Source: Flavobacteriaceae bacterium (lineage in GTDB: Bacteria > Bacteroidota > Bacteroidia > Flavobacteriales > Flavobacteriaceae). Taken from it: a stretch of 64,000 bases of DNA. Positions within the stretch are counted from its first letter, which is position 1. Every line of letters starts with the position of its first letter. The notes beneath the pieces were generated by a model that was not told where the DNA came from, searched no databases, and worked only from the letters and a program-made list of their open reading frames with translations. Shown here piece by piece: positions 43,290-54,600 of this stretch. Made by a program: the position numbers and the translations under genes. The stretch lies in the NCBI GenBank assembly GCA_002702745.1, contig PABM01000011.1, positions 54,830 through 118,829 of the forward strand. The letters run 5' to 3'.

Positions 43290-45869
43290 ATGAATATTAT
43301 AAAATTTATCATATTTCAAATTTTTATTCTTTTTGTACTATCATGTTCTAATACAAAGCAAGAATGTATAGTTGAGCTTAATTCAAATTGGGAATTTAAA
43401 TCTGAAAATGATAAAGAGTACTTACCCGCATCTGTTCCCGGCACTGTCCATCTAGATCTGCTGAAAAACGAAAAGATTGATGATCCTTTTTTTAGACTAA
43501 ACGAGCATCAACAACAATGGATTGATAAACTTGATTGGGAATATAGAACAAATTTTGATGTTAATGATTTTCATTTTGATTATGATATTATAGAACTAGA
43601 TTTTTTTGGTTTAGATACATATGCTGATGTTTTTTTAAATGATTCTATGATATATTCATCTAATAATATGTTTGTTGGAAAAACAGTTAATGTAAAAAAA
43701 AACATAAAAAAAGGGGAAAATAATTTACTTATAAAATTTAAATCTCCAATTGATGTTGGAATTGAGATGTATGATAAGTTGGGATATAGGCTTCCCGATA
43801 ATGCTAATGATCTTTCAGAAATTGGTAAAGTACCTGAAAATAAAAAAGTAGGAGTTTTTGAAAGAAAAGCCCCCTACTCTTTTGGTTGGGACTGGGGACC
43901 CAGACTAGTAACTTCAGGTATCTGGAGACCAATAAAAATTAACTTTTGGAATAATTTTCAAATAAAAGACCTTCATTTTACACAAAAAATAGTTCAAGAT
44001 AATGCTTTTATAAAAGCTGAGGTTGAAGTACTTTCCGTATATGATAATCAGAATGTGAATGCAAAAATATATGTTGATAATAAAATTATTTTAAAAGATA
44101 TTGTTCATTTAAAAAAAGGAAATAATAAATTCTCAATTCCCTTTACAATTAATGAAATTGAGAGATGGTGGCCCAATGGTATGGGCAGCCAGAAACTTTA
44201 CGATGCAAGGCTTGAAATTTCCCACGAAAATTATATTTCTAAAGCTTCAAAATCAATTGGATTGAGAACAATTGAACTGGTAACTCAAAAAGATTCCATC
44301 GGAAATGATTTTTTCTTCAAGGTAAATGGGATTCCTACATTCATGAAAGGCGTTAATTATATTCCACAAGACGTTTTTTTACCAAGAGTTAAAGATGTAG
44401 ATTATGAAAATATCATCTCGGCAGCAGTTGATGCAAATATGAATATGATTAGAGTTTGGGGTGGTGGTGTTTATGAGAAAGATCTATTTTATGAACTGTG
44501 TGATAAACATGGGTTGCTTGTTTGGCAAGATTTTATGTTTGCATGTGCCATGTACCCAGGAAATGACAGCTTTTTAAAATCTGTTGAGGAGGAAGCAATT
44601 TATAATGTAAAAAGGATAAGAACACACCCATCACTTGCATTATGGTGTGGTAATAATGAAGTCTTATCAGCATGGGAGAATTGGGGCTGGAAATATGATA
44701 TAATCAAAAATCAATCAAAAGAGATAGCAGATACTATATTTAAGTCATACGACGAGATTTTTCATAAAATATTACCCAAGGTTATTAATGAATATGATAA
44801 TAGCACTGATTATTGGTCGTCATCTCCAAGCAGCTCTACCGGAGTTACAGAATCCTTAACAAGTGGAGATGCTCATTATTGGGGGGTATGGTGGGGTAAA
44901 GAACCATTTAGCACTTATGAAGAAAAAATCCCAAGGTTTATGTCTGAATTTGGATTTCAGTCATTTCCAGAGTTTTCTTCAGTAAAAAAATATACAAACC
45001 CTTCAGATTATGATATATATTCTGATGTTATGAAATCTCATCAGAGATCTAGTATTGGAAATAGCACTATAGAGGAATATATGCAACGCGACTATAATGT
45101 GCCAAAATCTTTTGATCATTTTCTTTACGTAAGTCAATTACTTCAAGCTGAAGGGATTTCAATGGGAATGGAAGCCCAAAGAAGAAATAGAGACACATGT
45201 ATGGGAAGCTTATATTGGCAGTTGAATGATTGCTGGCCGGTTGCGTCATGGTCAAGTATTGATTATTTTGGAAAATGGAAAGCGCTTCACTACAAGACAA
45301 AAAAATCATTCGAGGAGTCTATATTATCATTTCATAATAAAAGTGATGAAGTGGTTGTATATTTTATCACAGATAAACTAGAAAGGCAAAAATTAAAATT
45401 TAATATTCAATTAATTGATTTTTCTGGGAAAATTCATAACTCATGGGAAGGAGAATTTTTTTCAAAAGCAAACAATTCAAAAATAATTCACAAAATAAAC
45501 TTGTCATCGTTAAATGTTGAGCCTAACTATTTTAATGATAAATATCTTTACGCTAATGCTTCGCTTAATAATCAAGTAATTACTGAAAAAATGAAATATC
45601 TTTCAGCTGTAAAAAATTTAGATATTGATGCCCCAAAATTTACATATGAAGTTAAGTCCGTAAATAATTTTTATGAGATTAAAATTTCTTCTGAAAATTT
45701 GGTTAAAAATTTATTTATAGACTCTGAGTTAGAATATAATTTTTCTGACAACTATTTTGATCTTAGGCCAAATGAACAAAAAGTAATCAGAATTAAAAGA
45801 AACAAAATTCATTCTATAAACTCTTTTAAAGAAAGCTTGAATTTTTTAAGCCTATACGATACTTACTAA
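43290..45869 (+). CDS. Beta-mannosidase, GH2-type lipoprotein
   Basis: 859 residues; lipoprotein signal with Cys19 (FVLSC). Domains: jelly-roll sugar-binding (about 25-200, ASVPGTVHLDLL, DWEYRTNFDV, YSFGWDWGPRLVTSGIWRP), Ig-like (about 200-330), and TIM barrel (about 330-690) with FMKGVNYIPQD, MIRVWGGGVYE and LVWQDFMFACAMYP. Acid/base is Glu457 in LWCGNNE and nucleophile Glu553 in FMSEFGFQSFPE. This is the beta-mannosidase branch rather than beta-galactosidase. It removes terminal beta-mannose, probably at the periplasmic face of a membrane. Its 3' end overlaps the opposite gene by 44 bp. Confidence 0.92.
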   Translation: MNIIKFIIFQIFILFVLSCSNTKQECIVELNSNWEFKSENDKEYLPASVPGTVHLDLLKNEKIDDPFFRLNEHQQQWIDKLDWEYRTNFDVNDFHFDYDIIELDFFGLDTYADVFLNDSMIYSSNNMFVGKTVNVKKNIKKGENNLLIKFKSPIDVGIEMYDKLGYRLPDNANDLSEIGKVPENKKVGVFERKAPYSFGWDWGPRLVTSGIWRPIKINFWNNFQIKDLHFTQKIVQDNAFIKAEVEVLSVYDNQNVNAKIYVDNKIILKDIVHLKKGNNKFSIPFTINEIERWWPNGMGSQKLYDARLEISHENYISKASKSIGLRTIELVTQKDSIGNDFFFKVNGIPTFMKGVNYIPQDVFLPRVKDVDYENIISAAVDANMNMIRVWGGGVYEKDLFYELCDKHGLLVWQDFMFACAMYPGNDSFLKSVEEEAIYNVKRIRTHPSLALWCGNNEVLSAWENWGWKYDIIKNQSKEIADTIFKSYDEIFHKILPKVINEYDNSTDYWSSSPSSSTGVTESLTSGDAHYWGVWWGKEPFSTYEEKIPRFMSEFGFQSFPEFSSVKKYTNPSDYDIYSDVMKSHQRSSIGNSTIEEYMQRDYNVPKSFDHFLYVSQLLQAEGISMGMEAQRRNRDTCMGSLYWQLNDCWPVASWSSIDYFGKWKALHYKTKKSFEESILSFHNKSDEVVVYFITDKLERQKLKFNIQLIDFSGKIHNSWEGEFFSKANNSKIIHKINLSSLNVEPNYFNDKYLYANASLNNQVITEKMKYLSAVKNLDIDAPKFTYEVKSVNNFYEIKISSENLVKNLFIDSELEYNFSDNYFDLRPNEQKVIRIKRNKIHSINSFKESLNFLSLYDTY

Positions 45870-47211
45870 TTTTTTGGATAAAATCAGAAAAAGCTAATGG
45901 AGTTTTGATATTGTTCAATGAAGTTTTAGTTAAATCAATACCTAAAAAAATTAATTTATTCTTGATCACTTGTATTAATTCGCTAGCTGCAAACCTGTTT
46001 AGAATTTCCTTTTCATATTTCTCGACACTTTCCTGTAAATTTTTTGTTTTCTGAAAACTAATTATCTCAGCCTCATTTAATCTAGAAAATAGAATATCAC
46101 TGACCTTTCTGTTCATTTCAATATCGTTCAATTTTTGAATATATACATTCTTGGCGTCACTAAACTTAAAGTCATAGTTTTCCTTGATCTTTCTCTGATA
46201 AAAGTTCCAAAAGTTTCTGTACAGATTATGATCCTTATGAATATCAAAATCAAATATGGAATAATAATTAGAGTAGGGTGAAATAATAAAAGGGTATTTT
46301 TTTTGGTGAGTTATGTAAAATAATGTTTTAACTAATTCAATAATTTTCATTTTAATATGACACAATTTAATGTATTTTTTTAACTCTCCTTTATTAGATT
46401 TTCTATACTTTAAAATAATACTGTTTTCATCATATAAGATTGAACCAACTAAATCTTTTTGCTTTTTATTTTCTATAACTTTATAATTTACTAGGTTTGA
46501 AGGAGTCATGCCCCCGCAGACTACAAGCATTAAGAATAACGATAAGGATTGTACTTGATACAAATCTTCAGACTTATTTACAGCTTCAATGAATTTTTCT
46601 TTGTTAAATGATTTTAATGTGGTTGATTTTTGTCTTTTTTCTATTATTAGCCTAGGAATCACAAATCTTTTATTAATCAGACTATCTTTATGTGCCCTAT
46701 TCATAATTACCGCCATTTTTTTTATATAAGAATTAATTGATGATATTTTTAACCCCTTCTTTTCCGCAGTATATTTAAATTCAAAGATTGTATTTTCATC
46801 TAGTATATCATTAAAGTAAATATTTGCTTTTTTAAGATGTTTTTTAAACACCCTCACTACATTTAAATAATCATTGGCAGTTATTGGGCTTTTATTTTTA
46901 ACAAAATCAGTTTTAACATATTCTTCAAGAGAGTAAATATCAATCCCCTTTTTAAGATAGTTCTCTAATTCACTGGTTGACCAATTGTCTGCATGATATT
47001 TAATAAGAGCGATTTTTTTTTTGTTTTTTAACTTTTCTAAAGTAATGTTTAAAGAAATTGAATTAGATATTTCAGAGTTTTTAAACTGTTCTTCCTCAAC
47101 AAAGACACCAGTATTGATTTTTTTTCTATAATTTTTTGCACTGCAGTCATAAATTATAGCTCGTTTATTTTCTTTCGTTTTGTATGAAGATATTGTTATT
47201 TTTATGTTCAT
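45826..47211 (-). CDS. Tyrosine-recombinase-like protein lacking recognisable catalytic residues
   Basis: 461 residues. The N-terminus resembles the Arm DNA-binding domain of Bacteroidota integrases (IYDCSAKNYRKKINTGVFV). A SAM-like core-binding domain follows (about 95-185: SLEEYVKTDFVKN, VVRVFKKHLKKANIYFND, INSYIKKMAVIMNRAHKDSLI). In the catalytic region, where integrases have GLRxSDL, this protein has GGMTPSNLVNYK (233-244), so the first catalytic Arg is Thr236. No HxxR or final Tyr motif is clear. It therefore looks like a DNA-binding relative without recombinase activity. It lies among conserved repair genes, not in a mobile element. Confidence 0.6.
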   Translation of the reverse strand: MNIKITISSYKTKENKRAIIYDCSAKNYRKKINTGVFVEEEQFKNSEISNSISLNITLEKLKNKKKIALIKYHADNWSTSELENYLKKGIDIYSLEEYVKTDFVKNKSPITANDYLNVVRVFKKHLKKANIYFNDILDENTIFEFKYTAEKKGLKISSINSYIKKMAVIMNRAHKDSLINKRFVIPRLIIEKRQKSTTLKSFNKEKFIEAVNKSEDLYQVQSLSLFLMLVVCGGMTPSNLVNYKVIENKKQKDLVGSILYDENSIILKYRKSNKGELKKYIKLCHIKMKIIELVKTLFYITHQKKYPFIISPYSNYYSIFDFDIHKDHNLYRNFWNFYQRKIKENYDFKFSDAKNVYIQKLNDIEMNRKVSDILFSRLNEAEIISFQKTKNLQESVEKYEKEILNRFAASELIQVIKNKLIFLGIDLTKTSLNNIKTPLAFSDFIQKISKYRIGLKNSSFL

Positions 47212-47339
47212 AACTTTACATAAAGTTTATCATTAATATTACTATTAATATATATATTTACTCAGTAATTAAATATACAAAATATTATTATATATACATA
47301 TTTTTGAATATTATTCAAGCATTTCAATTATAAAAAAAA

Positions 47340-50027
47340 TTAATTTTTAAATAATATATTTTTGTCAAGAATATTTGTTATTATCAAAATTATTTCTGTT
47401 TTATAATTTTCCATTTCACCAATACTTAAACTAGTTTTTCCTTCGAATACCCCCTCAAGAACACCATCGGTTGTATTTTTTAAATTTATTATACCACTTT
47501 TGATTCTTCTTCCCTTGAATTCAGTTTCTATTCCTAACATATATATTAATAACTGTAAATTGTATATCCCTTTTTCCCTTCTCAACTCTTCACTATCCTT
47601 AATCGTTATGTTTCTTTTGGTAAGTCTTTTACCACTCTTATAGTCAATTACCCTTAATTCTCCATTTAATTCATCTATTCTATCAATCTTGCCTCTTATA
47701 TTATATTTTTTACTTTTGTTTTTAATTTCAGCCTCAAACCCCCTCTCTACAGCTATTATTTTCAACTCATTTTCTTTTTCAATTGTTTTCTGATCAAGAT
47801 CTATTACTCTTTTTACGTATTCCTTCACTGTTTCGACAATAATTATGTTTTTTCCTTTGTATATATTTTCTTCACGGACATGATTTCTAATTACATTTTG
47901 AACGGTAGAGTTTATTTGTCCTTTCATTCTTTTTAAATCATCAATTTTAAGTTTTTTCCCAATATAGTCTTTATAGATTAGCTCTAAAGAATCATGCACA
48001 ATATTTCCGATTGTGCTAGATGCTATTGTTTCTTCAATATTTTCTTCCTTCAAGCCTAATAGATAAGTTTCAAAAAACTTTTTCTTATCCATAGTATATA
48101 AGCATAACATTGAGGCACTCACACCGTTGTCTATAATCGCCTTTAATTTTTCTTGAACCAATTTTGTTTTTTTATAAAAAGGATCTACATTTTTCTTCAC
48201 AGGTGTTTTAGAAATTAGTAGATTTTTATTCACTGATTGAATTCCCTCCACTTCAATTTGCTTGATAAATCTACTTTCTTCGCCATTATTCATAGCATGG
48301 GGCTCTGTATTATAGATTAACCAAATATTTTGAGCTCTTTTAATTAATCTGTAGAAATGATAAGCAAAAACAGAATCTTTTTCTTTAAATGTCTGTAGCT
48401 GATTAGCTTTTTTTATTTCATATGGTATATAACTACTATTATTATTACCAACGGGAAGAATACCCTCGTTAACTGATGTTATTATTATATTTTTATAGTT
48501 TAATAACCTGGTTTCCAACATTCCCATTATTTGAAGACCTTTAACGGGTTCTCCGCTAAAAGGAGATGTACTCATTTCACACAATTCTTTAAATAATATT
48601 TTTAAAGAACTAATATTTTTTAAATAATCTAGCTTTTCACAGGAAACCTTTATTTGTAAAAATATTTTATTGATATGATATAAAAGTTCAAGATTTATAA
48701 AATCATTTTCTGGATTTTTGGAGTATTTTTTTTTAATAAACTCAATTAACTCTAAACATGAACTTACACCATCATTAGCATTTTTCCACTTAGAAAATAT
48801 AAGCTTATAAATTGTATGATTTTCGTTATCAATTTCTATTATATCTTTTATTGACATATAAATAAGGTTCTCATCTCTTATTTTTTTTCTTAAATCAACC
48901 CCCTTATTTAAAACTGGACTAATAAGTTCGTGAGAAACTAATGATATTATACTCTTATAATAAAAGCTATTTTGATTTTTAGCATGAATATTTAATAACA
49001 AATAAAAAAAAGAATAGATATTTGAACTTTTCAGTGGGTAACCCATTGTAACATTTATATTTTTCACATTACTTGGGATAGAATTTAATAAGGGAATTAA
49101 TAATTTTTCATCACCTAACACAACAGCTGTATCGTTTATTTCATCTGGACTTATCGATAGCAATAATTCACCAACGTATTTTATTTGCCCTATATTTTTG
49201 GGAGTACCAATTACTTGAACATTTTTTTCTTTTTTATATTCATCTGAAACTATTTCGATATTATTATTTTTGTAGTAAGGCCAATTTTTTAGATAAGATT
49301 CTATAAATAATGAAGCATTATTATAATCGGAATTCAGAAATGACTTGTCAATATCCCAATAAATTTCTCCGTTGTTACTAACTATTTCTTGGATTACTTC
49401 CGATTCCGATTTACTTAAAGCGTTAAAGCCTATAAAAATATGCTTTATACTTTTTTTATTTTCTGTATAACTTAGAATTTGTTCGCATGCTTCTCTGTAA
49501 ATTAACCCTTGATAACCCATTCCAATATTAAATAGTCTAGTTTTAAGTTCATTATGATATAATTTAATTTTACCCCAAAATTCTTTGTAATTTTTGATTA
49601 AGTCAGTTTCTTCTTCATAGTTTGACCAATGAGTTAAATCTTTAAAAGCTTTTAAATAATCAAATAATGAATCAGTATTACATAGTTCTCTGTCAACTTC
49701 ACTGAAATCTTTCAATAGAGTTTTAGACCACGAGATAAATTCTTCAAAGGTTTGTTGATCTTCTTTTTTTGTTTGATTTAGGTAAATATTATAAAATTCA
49801 AACAATAGATCGGTGTCAGAAATTTTATTTATTCCTGAAACTATTGACATGAAATTTTCTATGTCATAAATAATGGGAGAGAAGATCGTTTTTTTTACAA
49901 TTTTGTTGATCTCCTGTTTTAGAAAAATTCGAGATCTTTTATTTGGTAATATTATTATGACTTTCGAAATATCAGAGCCATTACTGACAATTATCTTATT
50001 TATGACCTCCTTTATAAATCCATGCAT
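47340..50027 (-). CDS. AddB-like helicase/nuclease subunit (PD-(D/E)XK)
   Basis: 895 residues from ATG 50027. A longer frame opens at ATG 50054, but those nine codons are the hairpin and U-tract of the upstream terminator; MHGFIKEVINKIIV is the natural start. The N-terminal part is an inactivated-helicase-like region (VIIILPNKRSRIFLKQEI, LGDEKLLIPLLNSIP). The C-terminal nuclease (about 670-895) has SMLCLYTMDKKKFFETYL, GKIDRID, VIDYKSGKRLTKR and YNLQLLIYML, a PD-(D/E)XK active site. With the AddA-like gene it should form the double-strand-break resection enzyme of Bacteroidota. Confidence 0.82.
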   Translation of the reverse strand: MHGFIKEVINKIIVSNGSDISKVIIILPNKRSRIFLKQEINKIVKKTIFSPIIYDIENFMSIVSGINKISDTDLLFEFYNIYLNQTKKEDQQTFEEFISWSKTLLKDFSEVDRELCNTDSLFDYLKAFKDLTHWSNYEEETDLIKNYKEFWGKIKLYHNELKTRLFNIGMGYQGLIYREACEQILSYTENKKSIKHIFIGFNALSKSESEVIQEIVSNNGEIYWDIDKSFLNSDYNNASLFIESYLKNWPYYKNNNIEIVSDEYKKEKNVQVIGTPKNIGQIKYVGELLLSISPDEINDTAVVLGDEKLLIPLLNSIPSNVKNINVTMGYPLKSSNIYSFFYLLLNIHAKNQNSFYYKSIISLVSHELISPVLNKGVDLRKKIRDENLIYMSIKDIIEIDNENHTIYKLIFSKWKNANDGVSSCLELIEFIKKKYSKNPENDFINLELLYHINKIFLQIKVSCEKLDYLKNISSLKILFKELCEMSTSPFSGEPVKGLQIMGMLETRLLNYKNIIITSVNEGILPVGNNNSSYIPYEIKKANQLQTFKEKDSVFAYHFYRLIKRAQNIWLIYNTEPHAMNNGEESRFIKQIEVEGIQSVNKNLLISKTPVKKNVDPFYKKTKLVQEKLKAIIDNGVSASMLCLYTMDKKKFFETYLLGLKEENIEETIASSTIGNIVHDSLELIYKDYIGKKLKIDDLKRMKGQINSTVQNVIRNHVREENIYKGKNIIIVETVKEYVKRVIDLDQKTIEKENELKIIAVERGFEAEIKNKSKKYNIRGKIDRIDELNGELRVIDYKSGKRLTKRNITIKDSEELRREKGIYNLQLLIYMLGIETEFKGRRIKSGIINLKNTTDGVLEGVFEGKTSLSIGEMENYKTEIILIITNILDKNILFKN

Positions 50028-50034
50028 CTTATAA

Positions 50035-50070
50035 AAATAAAAAACGCCTCGCATTTAGCGAAGCGTTTTC
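50035..50070 (-). terminator. Rho-independent terminator of the OmpA gene
   Basis: In the minus direction: AACGCTTCGC (50066-50057), loop, GCGAGGCGTT (one G-U pair), followed by T6-A-T5. It begins 29 bp after the OmpA stop and overlaps the falsely extended AddB-like N-terminus. Confidence 0.88.
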
Positions 50071-50098
50071 TAATATAGTATTATAGATCTTTAAATCT

Positions 50099-51490
50099 TT
50101 ATTTCATAAATAAAATCTCGACTCTCCTGTTGTTAGACCTACCGTTTGCATTTACATTAGTATCAATTGGTTTATCCTCTCCAAAACCAATAGAACTTAG
50201 TCTGTTAGAATCTATCCCTTGAGATATCAAGTAATTTTTAACTGCATTAGCTCTTCTTTCAGATAAGTTTTGGTTGAAAGATTTAGTACCAACACTATCA
50301 GTATGACCTTCAACACTAAATTTTACACCTGAATACTTAGAAATAATACCAACTATTTCATCCATAACTGGTGGGGTGCCATCTGTAAAAGCAGTGGAAC
50401 CAAAAGCAAATTGAATATCTTTAGAAAGTTTAGTTATTTTTGCAGTTTCTTCTTTTGTTGGACCTTCTGGGCATCCATTATTAGATACACTTCCAGCGAT
50501 TTTGGGACATTTATCGTCTTTATCTAGAACACTGTCCCCATCACTATCTGGCCAAGGACAACCTTTGTTCTCTTTCGGACCAGAAACAGTTGGACAACCG
50601 TCTTTGCTATTTTCCACACCATCACCATCACTATCAGGACATCCACCCATATTTACTAAACCAGCAACGTTTGGACATCTATCTTTATTATCTGAAATAC
50701 CATCACCATCACTATCAGGACAACCGTTGAATTCAGCTAATCCAGCTTCCATTGGACAATCATCTTCACTGTCTTGTATTCCGTCACTATCAGAATCAGG
50801 GCATCCGTTAAATTCTTCTAGGCCAGGAACTTCTGGACATTCATCATGTTGATCATAGACACCATCACCATCGGTATCGGTACCACCAAATTTAACAGAA
50901 AGCATGGCAGACCACCTCATTGTTGTACCCTCGTCTAATCTCGGTGATTTTCCTGTAAAATCATAATTGTTCTTGTACTCAGTCATTAGTGTTAAACCAA
51001 AAACCTCGTTAAACCAATGATTAACTCCAAAAGAAACACTACCGGTTAGCCCGTCTTGATTATCAAACCACGTCCATCCCGGTCCAACACCAACAAATGG
51101 CTCTAATTCAATATTTAAAAGATTAACTTTAAATAAGTCTGATAAATCATATTTTAAGAATGCATCAACAGAATAATAATCATTAGTTACATCAGCAAGC
51201 TCTAAACCTGTAGCATACTTACTAATGCTGTTAAAACTAGCTCCAACACCAAAAGATAAGTTATCACCCAGGAATTTTGATACTGAAAATGCAGAAACTG
51301 GAGATTTAGAAACATTCCAGTTTTGTTGAACATCAAAGAATTCAGCAAATTTTGTGTTTTTGTCTGCATTAATGTCAACCGCATTTGTACCGAAACTAAA
51401 TTGCCATTGATTATTTTTATCTTGTGCATTTGTATTGTTTGCACAAAAGACTAAAATTGTAATCAATAATAAAATGTAATTTTTTCTCAT
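50099..51490 (-). CDS. OmpA-family protein with thrombospondin type 3 repeats
   Basis: 463 residues. Signal peptide 1-22 (FCANNTNAQ). Eight-stranded barrel about 25-210. Calcium-binding TSP3 repeats (about 215-345): [57 protein letters not shown] and [15 protein letters not shown]. The OmpA peptidoglycan-binding domain (about 355-463) contains [32 protein letters not shown] and NRRVEILF. It tethers the outer membrane to peptidoglycan. It lies between the AddB-like and AddA-like genes with its own promoter element and terminator. Confidence 0.95.
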   Translation of the reverse strand: MRKNYILLLITILVFCANNTNAQDKNNQWQFSFGTNAVDINADKNTKFAEFFDVQQNWNVSKSPVSAFSVSKFLGDNLSFGVGASFNSISKYATGLELADVTNDYYSVDAFLKYDLSDLFKVNLLNIELEPFVGVGPGWTWFDNQDGLTGSVSFGVNHWFNEVFGLTLMTEYKNNYDFTGKSPRLDEGTTMRWSAMLSVKFGGTDTDGDGVYDQHDECPEVPGLEEFNGCPDSDSDGIQDSEDDCPMEAGLAEFNGCPDSDGDGISDNKDRCPNVAGLVNMGGCPDSDGDGVENSKDGCPTVSGPKENKGCPWPDSDGDSVLDKDDKCPKIAGSVSNNGCPEGPTKEETAKITKLSKDIQFAFGSTAFTDGTPPVMDEIVGIISKYSGVKFSVEGHTDSVGTKSFNQNLSERRANAVKNYLISQGIDSNRLSSIGFGEDKPIDTNVNANGRSNNRRVEILFMK

Positions 51491-51518
51491 AATTTTTATA
51501 TTATATGTAATTATTTGG

Positions 51519-51526
51519 CAAAAATA
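51519..51526 (-). promoter_or_regulatory. -7 box (TATTTTTG) upstream of the OmpA gene
   Basis: Exact TAnnTTTG match on the minus strand, 28 bp before ATG 51490. No TTG with standard -33 spacing was found, so the promoter call is partial. Confidence 0.45.
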
Positions 51527-51615
51527 GCAAATTCAACTTAAATTAACTCATATTTATCTGAAAATAAAGATTTAACTTCAATTTATAAGTTTATTACTAA
51601 ATTCTTGATTCCCTG

Positions 51616-54600
51616 TTAACACTTATTTATTTTTATTTTTTCATTTACATATACGAGTATTTTTTCAGCAACTTTAAAATTCATTTCCTCGAGCATAGAT
51701 TTATATTTTTTTAATTGAATTTTATGAGATTCATTTTCTTTACCAGTTTTATAATCAATAATTACTACATCCGTATTATTTAAAAAAACCAATCTGTCCG
51801 GAACTAAAACAAATCCTTTTTTAGAAATTATTTCTCTTTCATTGTAGCTAACTAAATCCCCGTTATAGTATTTTTTAAGACCAGGGTGGTTTACTATCTG
51901 TAAAATCTTTTGTTCGTAGTTTTTCATATCACTTAACCCGATTGATCCTGATTGATAAAATCTGTTTAATACAATACTGATCTCTTTTTTTGAATTAACT
52001 TCCTCCATGATTTGATGAAAAATATTTCCTTCCTCCTGAGCCTCACTTAATTCATTAATCCACGAATCTGTGTTTTTAGAGTTAATTAAAATGTTTTGTT
52101 TAATCCGAGAATTTACTTCAAATTGTTTATGGATGATATTTCTTGAAATAATACTGTCAGACTTAACATTAACTTTATCTCCAAACTCATATGACATTTT
52201 TGAATCTTCCCAAACACCAATATTTTTTAAATAACTAATAAATATTCCAGAGAAATAGTTTATATTTTCATTTCCTTTACTGTCTAAATTTTTCTCTGAA
52301 ATAATGTGAAGCTCTTTTATTGCTCTAGTAAGAACAACATATAAAAGATTGATATTATCAACCTCCAGTTTATTTCGATAGCTACTATATAAATCTCCAT
52401 CTATTTTTTCTAGATCTTTATTAATGTTAATTATAGATTTTTGTAAACCAAAATTGTCATCATTTTTAATATCAATCCATGTTTTTGGATTCAAGTCACC
52501 ATGAATATTAATATTTGCATACGGATAAATAACAACCGGGAATTCTAAACCTTTAGATTTATGAATTGTAATTATTTCAACCGCGTTTATTCCTTGTGGA
52601 TTAATAATATTTAGTTTTTCTTTTTTCTCTTCGAATTGCTCAATAAATTCGTTTAAACCGGTTTGATACTTATTTGAATAATCAAGAGCAAAATCAAGAA
52701 AAAATTGAACGTATGAGTTTCCATCATTCATAATTCCAAATTCATCAATTATATATTCAATAGCCTCATAAATAGATGTTCTGTTTAATCTGTTAAAATC
52801 AAAATTAAATTTGTCAATTATAACTTGTTTTTTTATGTCAGAGAAGTCTTTATCAAAAGTTTCTATTAAGAAATCCTCTTTAATTTGATCTATAAAGTTT
52901 AATTCACACAATGACTCACAAAATTTGATTTTATTGAAGTCTGAACTATCAACATGATATCTGATCAAATTGATAATTAAAGAAACCTGAGGGCTTGATG
53001 ATAGCCGCAGAACTTCAGATGAAATAATAGGAATATTATTTTCGGTTAAATAGTCTCCTACTAAAATTCCTTCTTTTTTCTTTCTAACAATAATACATAT
53101 GTCTTTATATAAATACCCTCTTGAAACTAAATCCCTTACGTTTGATAATATTTGAGTATTGTAAAATTTATCTGATTTAATTTCGTCATTTTTATCATGA
53201 AATTTTAAATTAATATAACCTCTCTCTTTTTTAAACGAATTTTGATCTGGGAAGTTTAAAATTTCAGCTAATTTAAAATTATCAGCAAATAGGGTGGAAA
53301 TATGTTTAAATAGAGAGTTATTAAAACTAATAATCTCTTTAGCACTTCTAAAATTTGTGTTAAGGTCAATTGTAGTTTTTTCACAGTAAAAAGGAGATTC
53401 GTTAATCAAAAGATTCATGAACTCATCGACATCTCCGCCTCTCCATCTATATATTGATTGTTTTGGATCTCCAGCCAAGGTCAAAGATGAATTATCAGAG
53501 GATAAAGAGTTTTCTATTAAAGGCTTTAAATTTTCCCATTGCATTTTTGATGTATCTTGAAATTCATCTATAAAAAAATGACTAAATTTTGTTCCAATCT
53601 TTTCGTAAATAAATGGAGCAGGTTGATTCTTAATTTCTTCATTTATCAGTTTATTAAATTCTGAAATTAATATGAAATTTCCTTCTTTTTTTAAAAGTTC
53701 AATTTCTTTTTTTATTTCACTTAAAATCGAAAGAGGAGAGAGGTTGTTTAATATATTCTCATATAATTTTATTTTAAAAATATTTGTTTTACAACTTTTA
53801 TAAATGTCTAATAAATTTATTCTTATTTTTTCAATGTTTATTTTATCTTTTTCAGTGATTCTCTTTGGATAAAGATTTCCTTCTGTTAAGTTCTTTTCGA
53901 TTTGATTATTGTATAAGTTGTCTAACTCTCCATGAGAAATTTTGATAAAATGCTTTGGCACAGATTTAAATAAAAAACTATCATGACTTATTTCTCTTTC
54001 ATCAATGATTTTAATTGCGTTTCTTGCAATAATTTTGGTTTCTGAGTTAGTCTTTTTGATTTTTCGTCTCAAATTTTTTTTCCATCTTTCAAAGTCATTA
54101 ACTTCAGAATCCTTTAAATAGTCAAGTTCAGAAAAGTTATTCTCATCAAAGATTAATTCAGCGATATCTTTTAAATCTTTTGTAATATCCCAGCTTTTAT
54201 CATTTTGGGTTTTTTCTGACGAAAAGTTTATAATATTTTTTGAACGCTCATCATTTAATTCAATTTTAGAAATTAGATTATCAACAGCTTGATTAATAAC
54301 TTCATTTTGGTCTAATTCAATTTCATATTTAGCATCAATTCCAAGTTCATACGTAAAGTTTCTGACTATTTTTTGAGTTAATTTATCTATTGTTAATATT
54401 TCAAAAGAACCATAGTTTTTTAATAGATTTTTCAATATGATTGATGACTTAGTAAATATTTCTTTTTTTGTTAAACCTGACACTTTTGCAATTTCTTTTA
54501 TCATTACTTCATCGGGGTCAATCGAATTTGAATAATTGATTAGATACCTAATAATTCTTCCTTTCATTTCATTAACAGCCTTATTTGTAAATGTTATTGC

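Noticed and set aside
45826..47211. Integrative element marked by an integrase
   Set aside because: No tRNA target, attachment repeats or cargo genes are seen, and the catalytic residues appear lost.
50502..50852. 116-codon plus-strand ORF over the OmpA TSP3 repeats
   Set aside because: Low-complexity Ser/Pro/Leu/Gly translation of the antisense repeat; not a gene.
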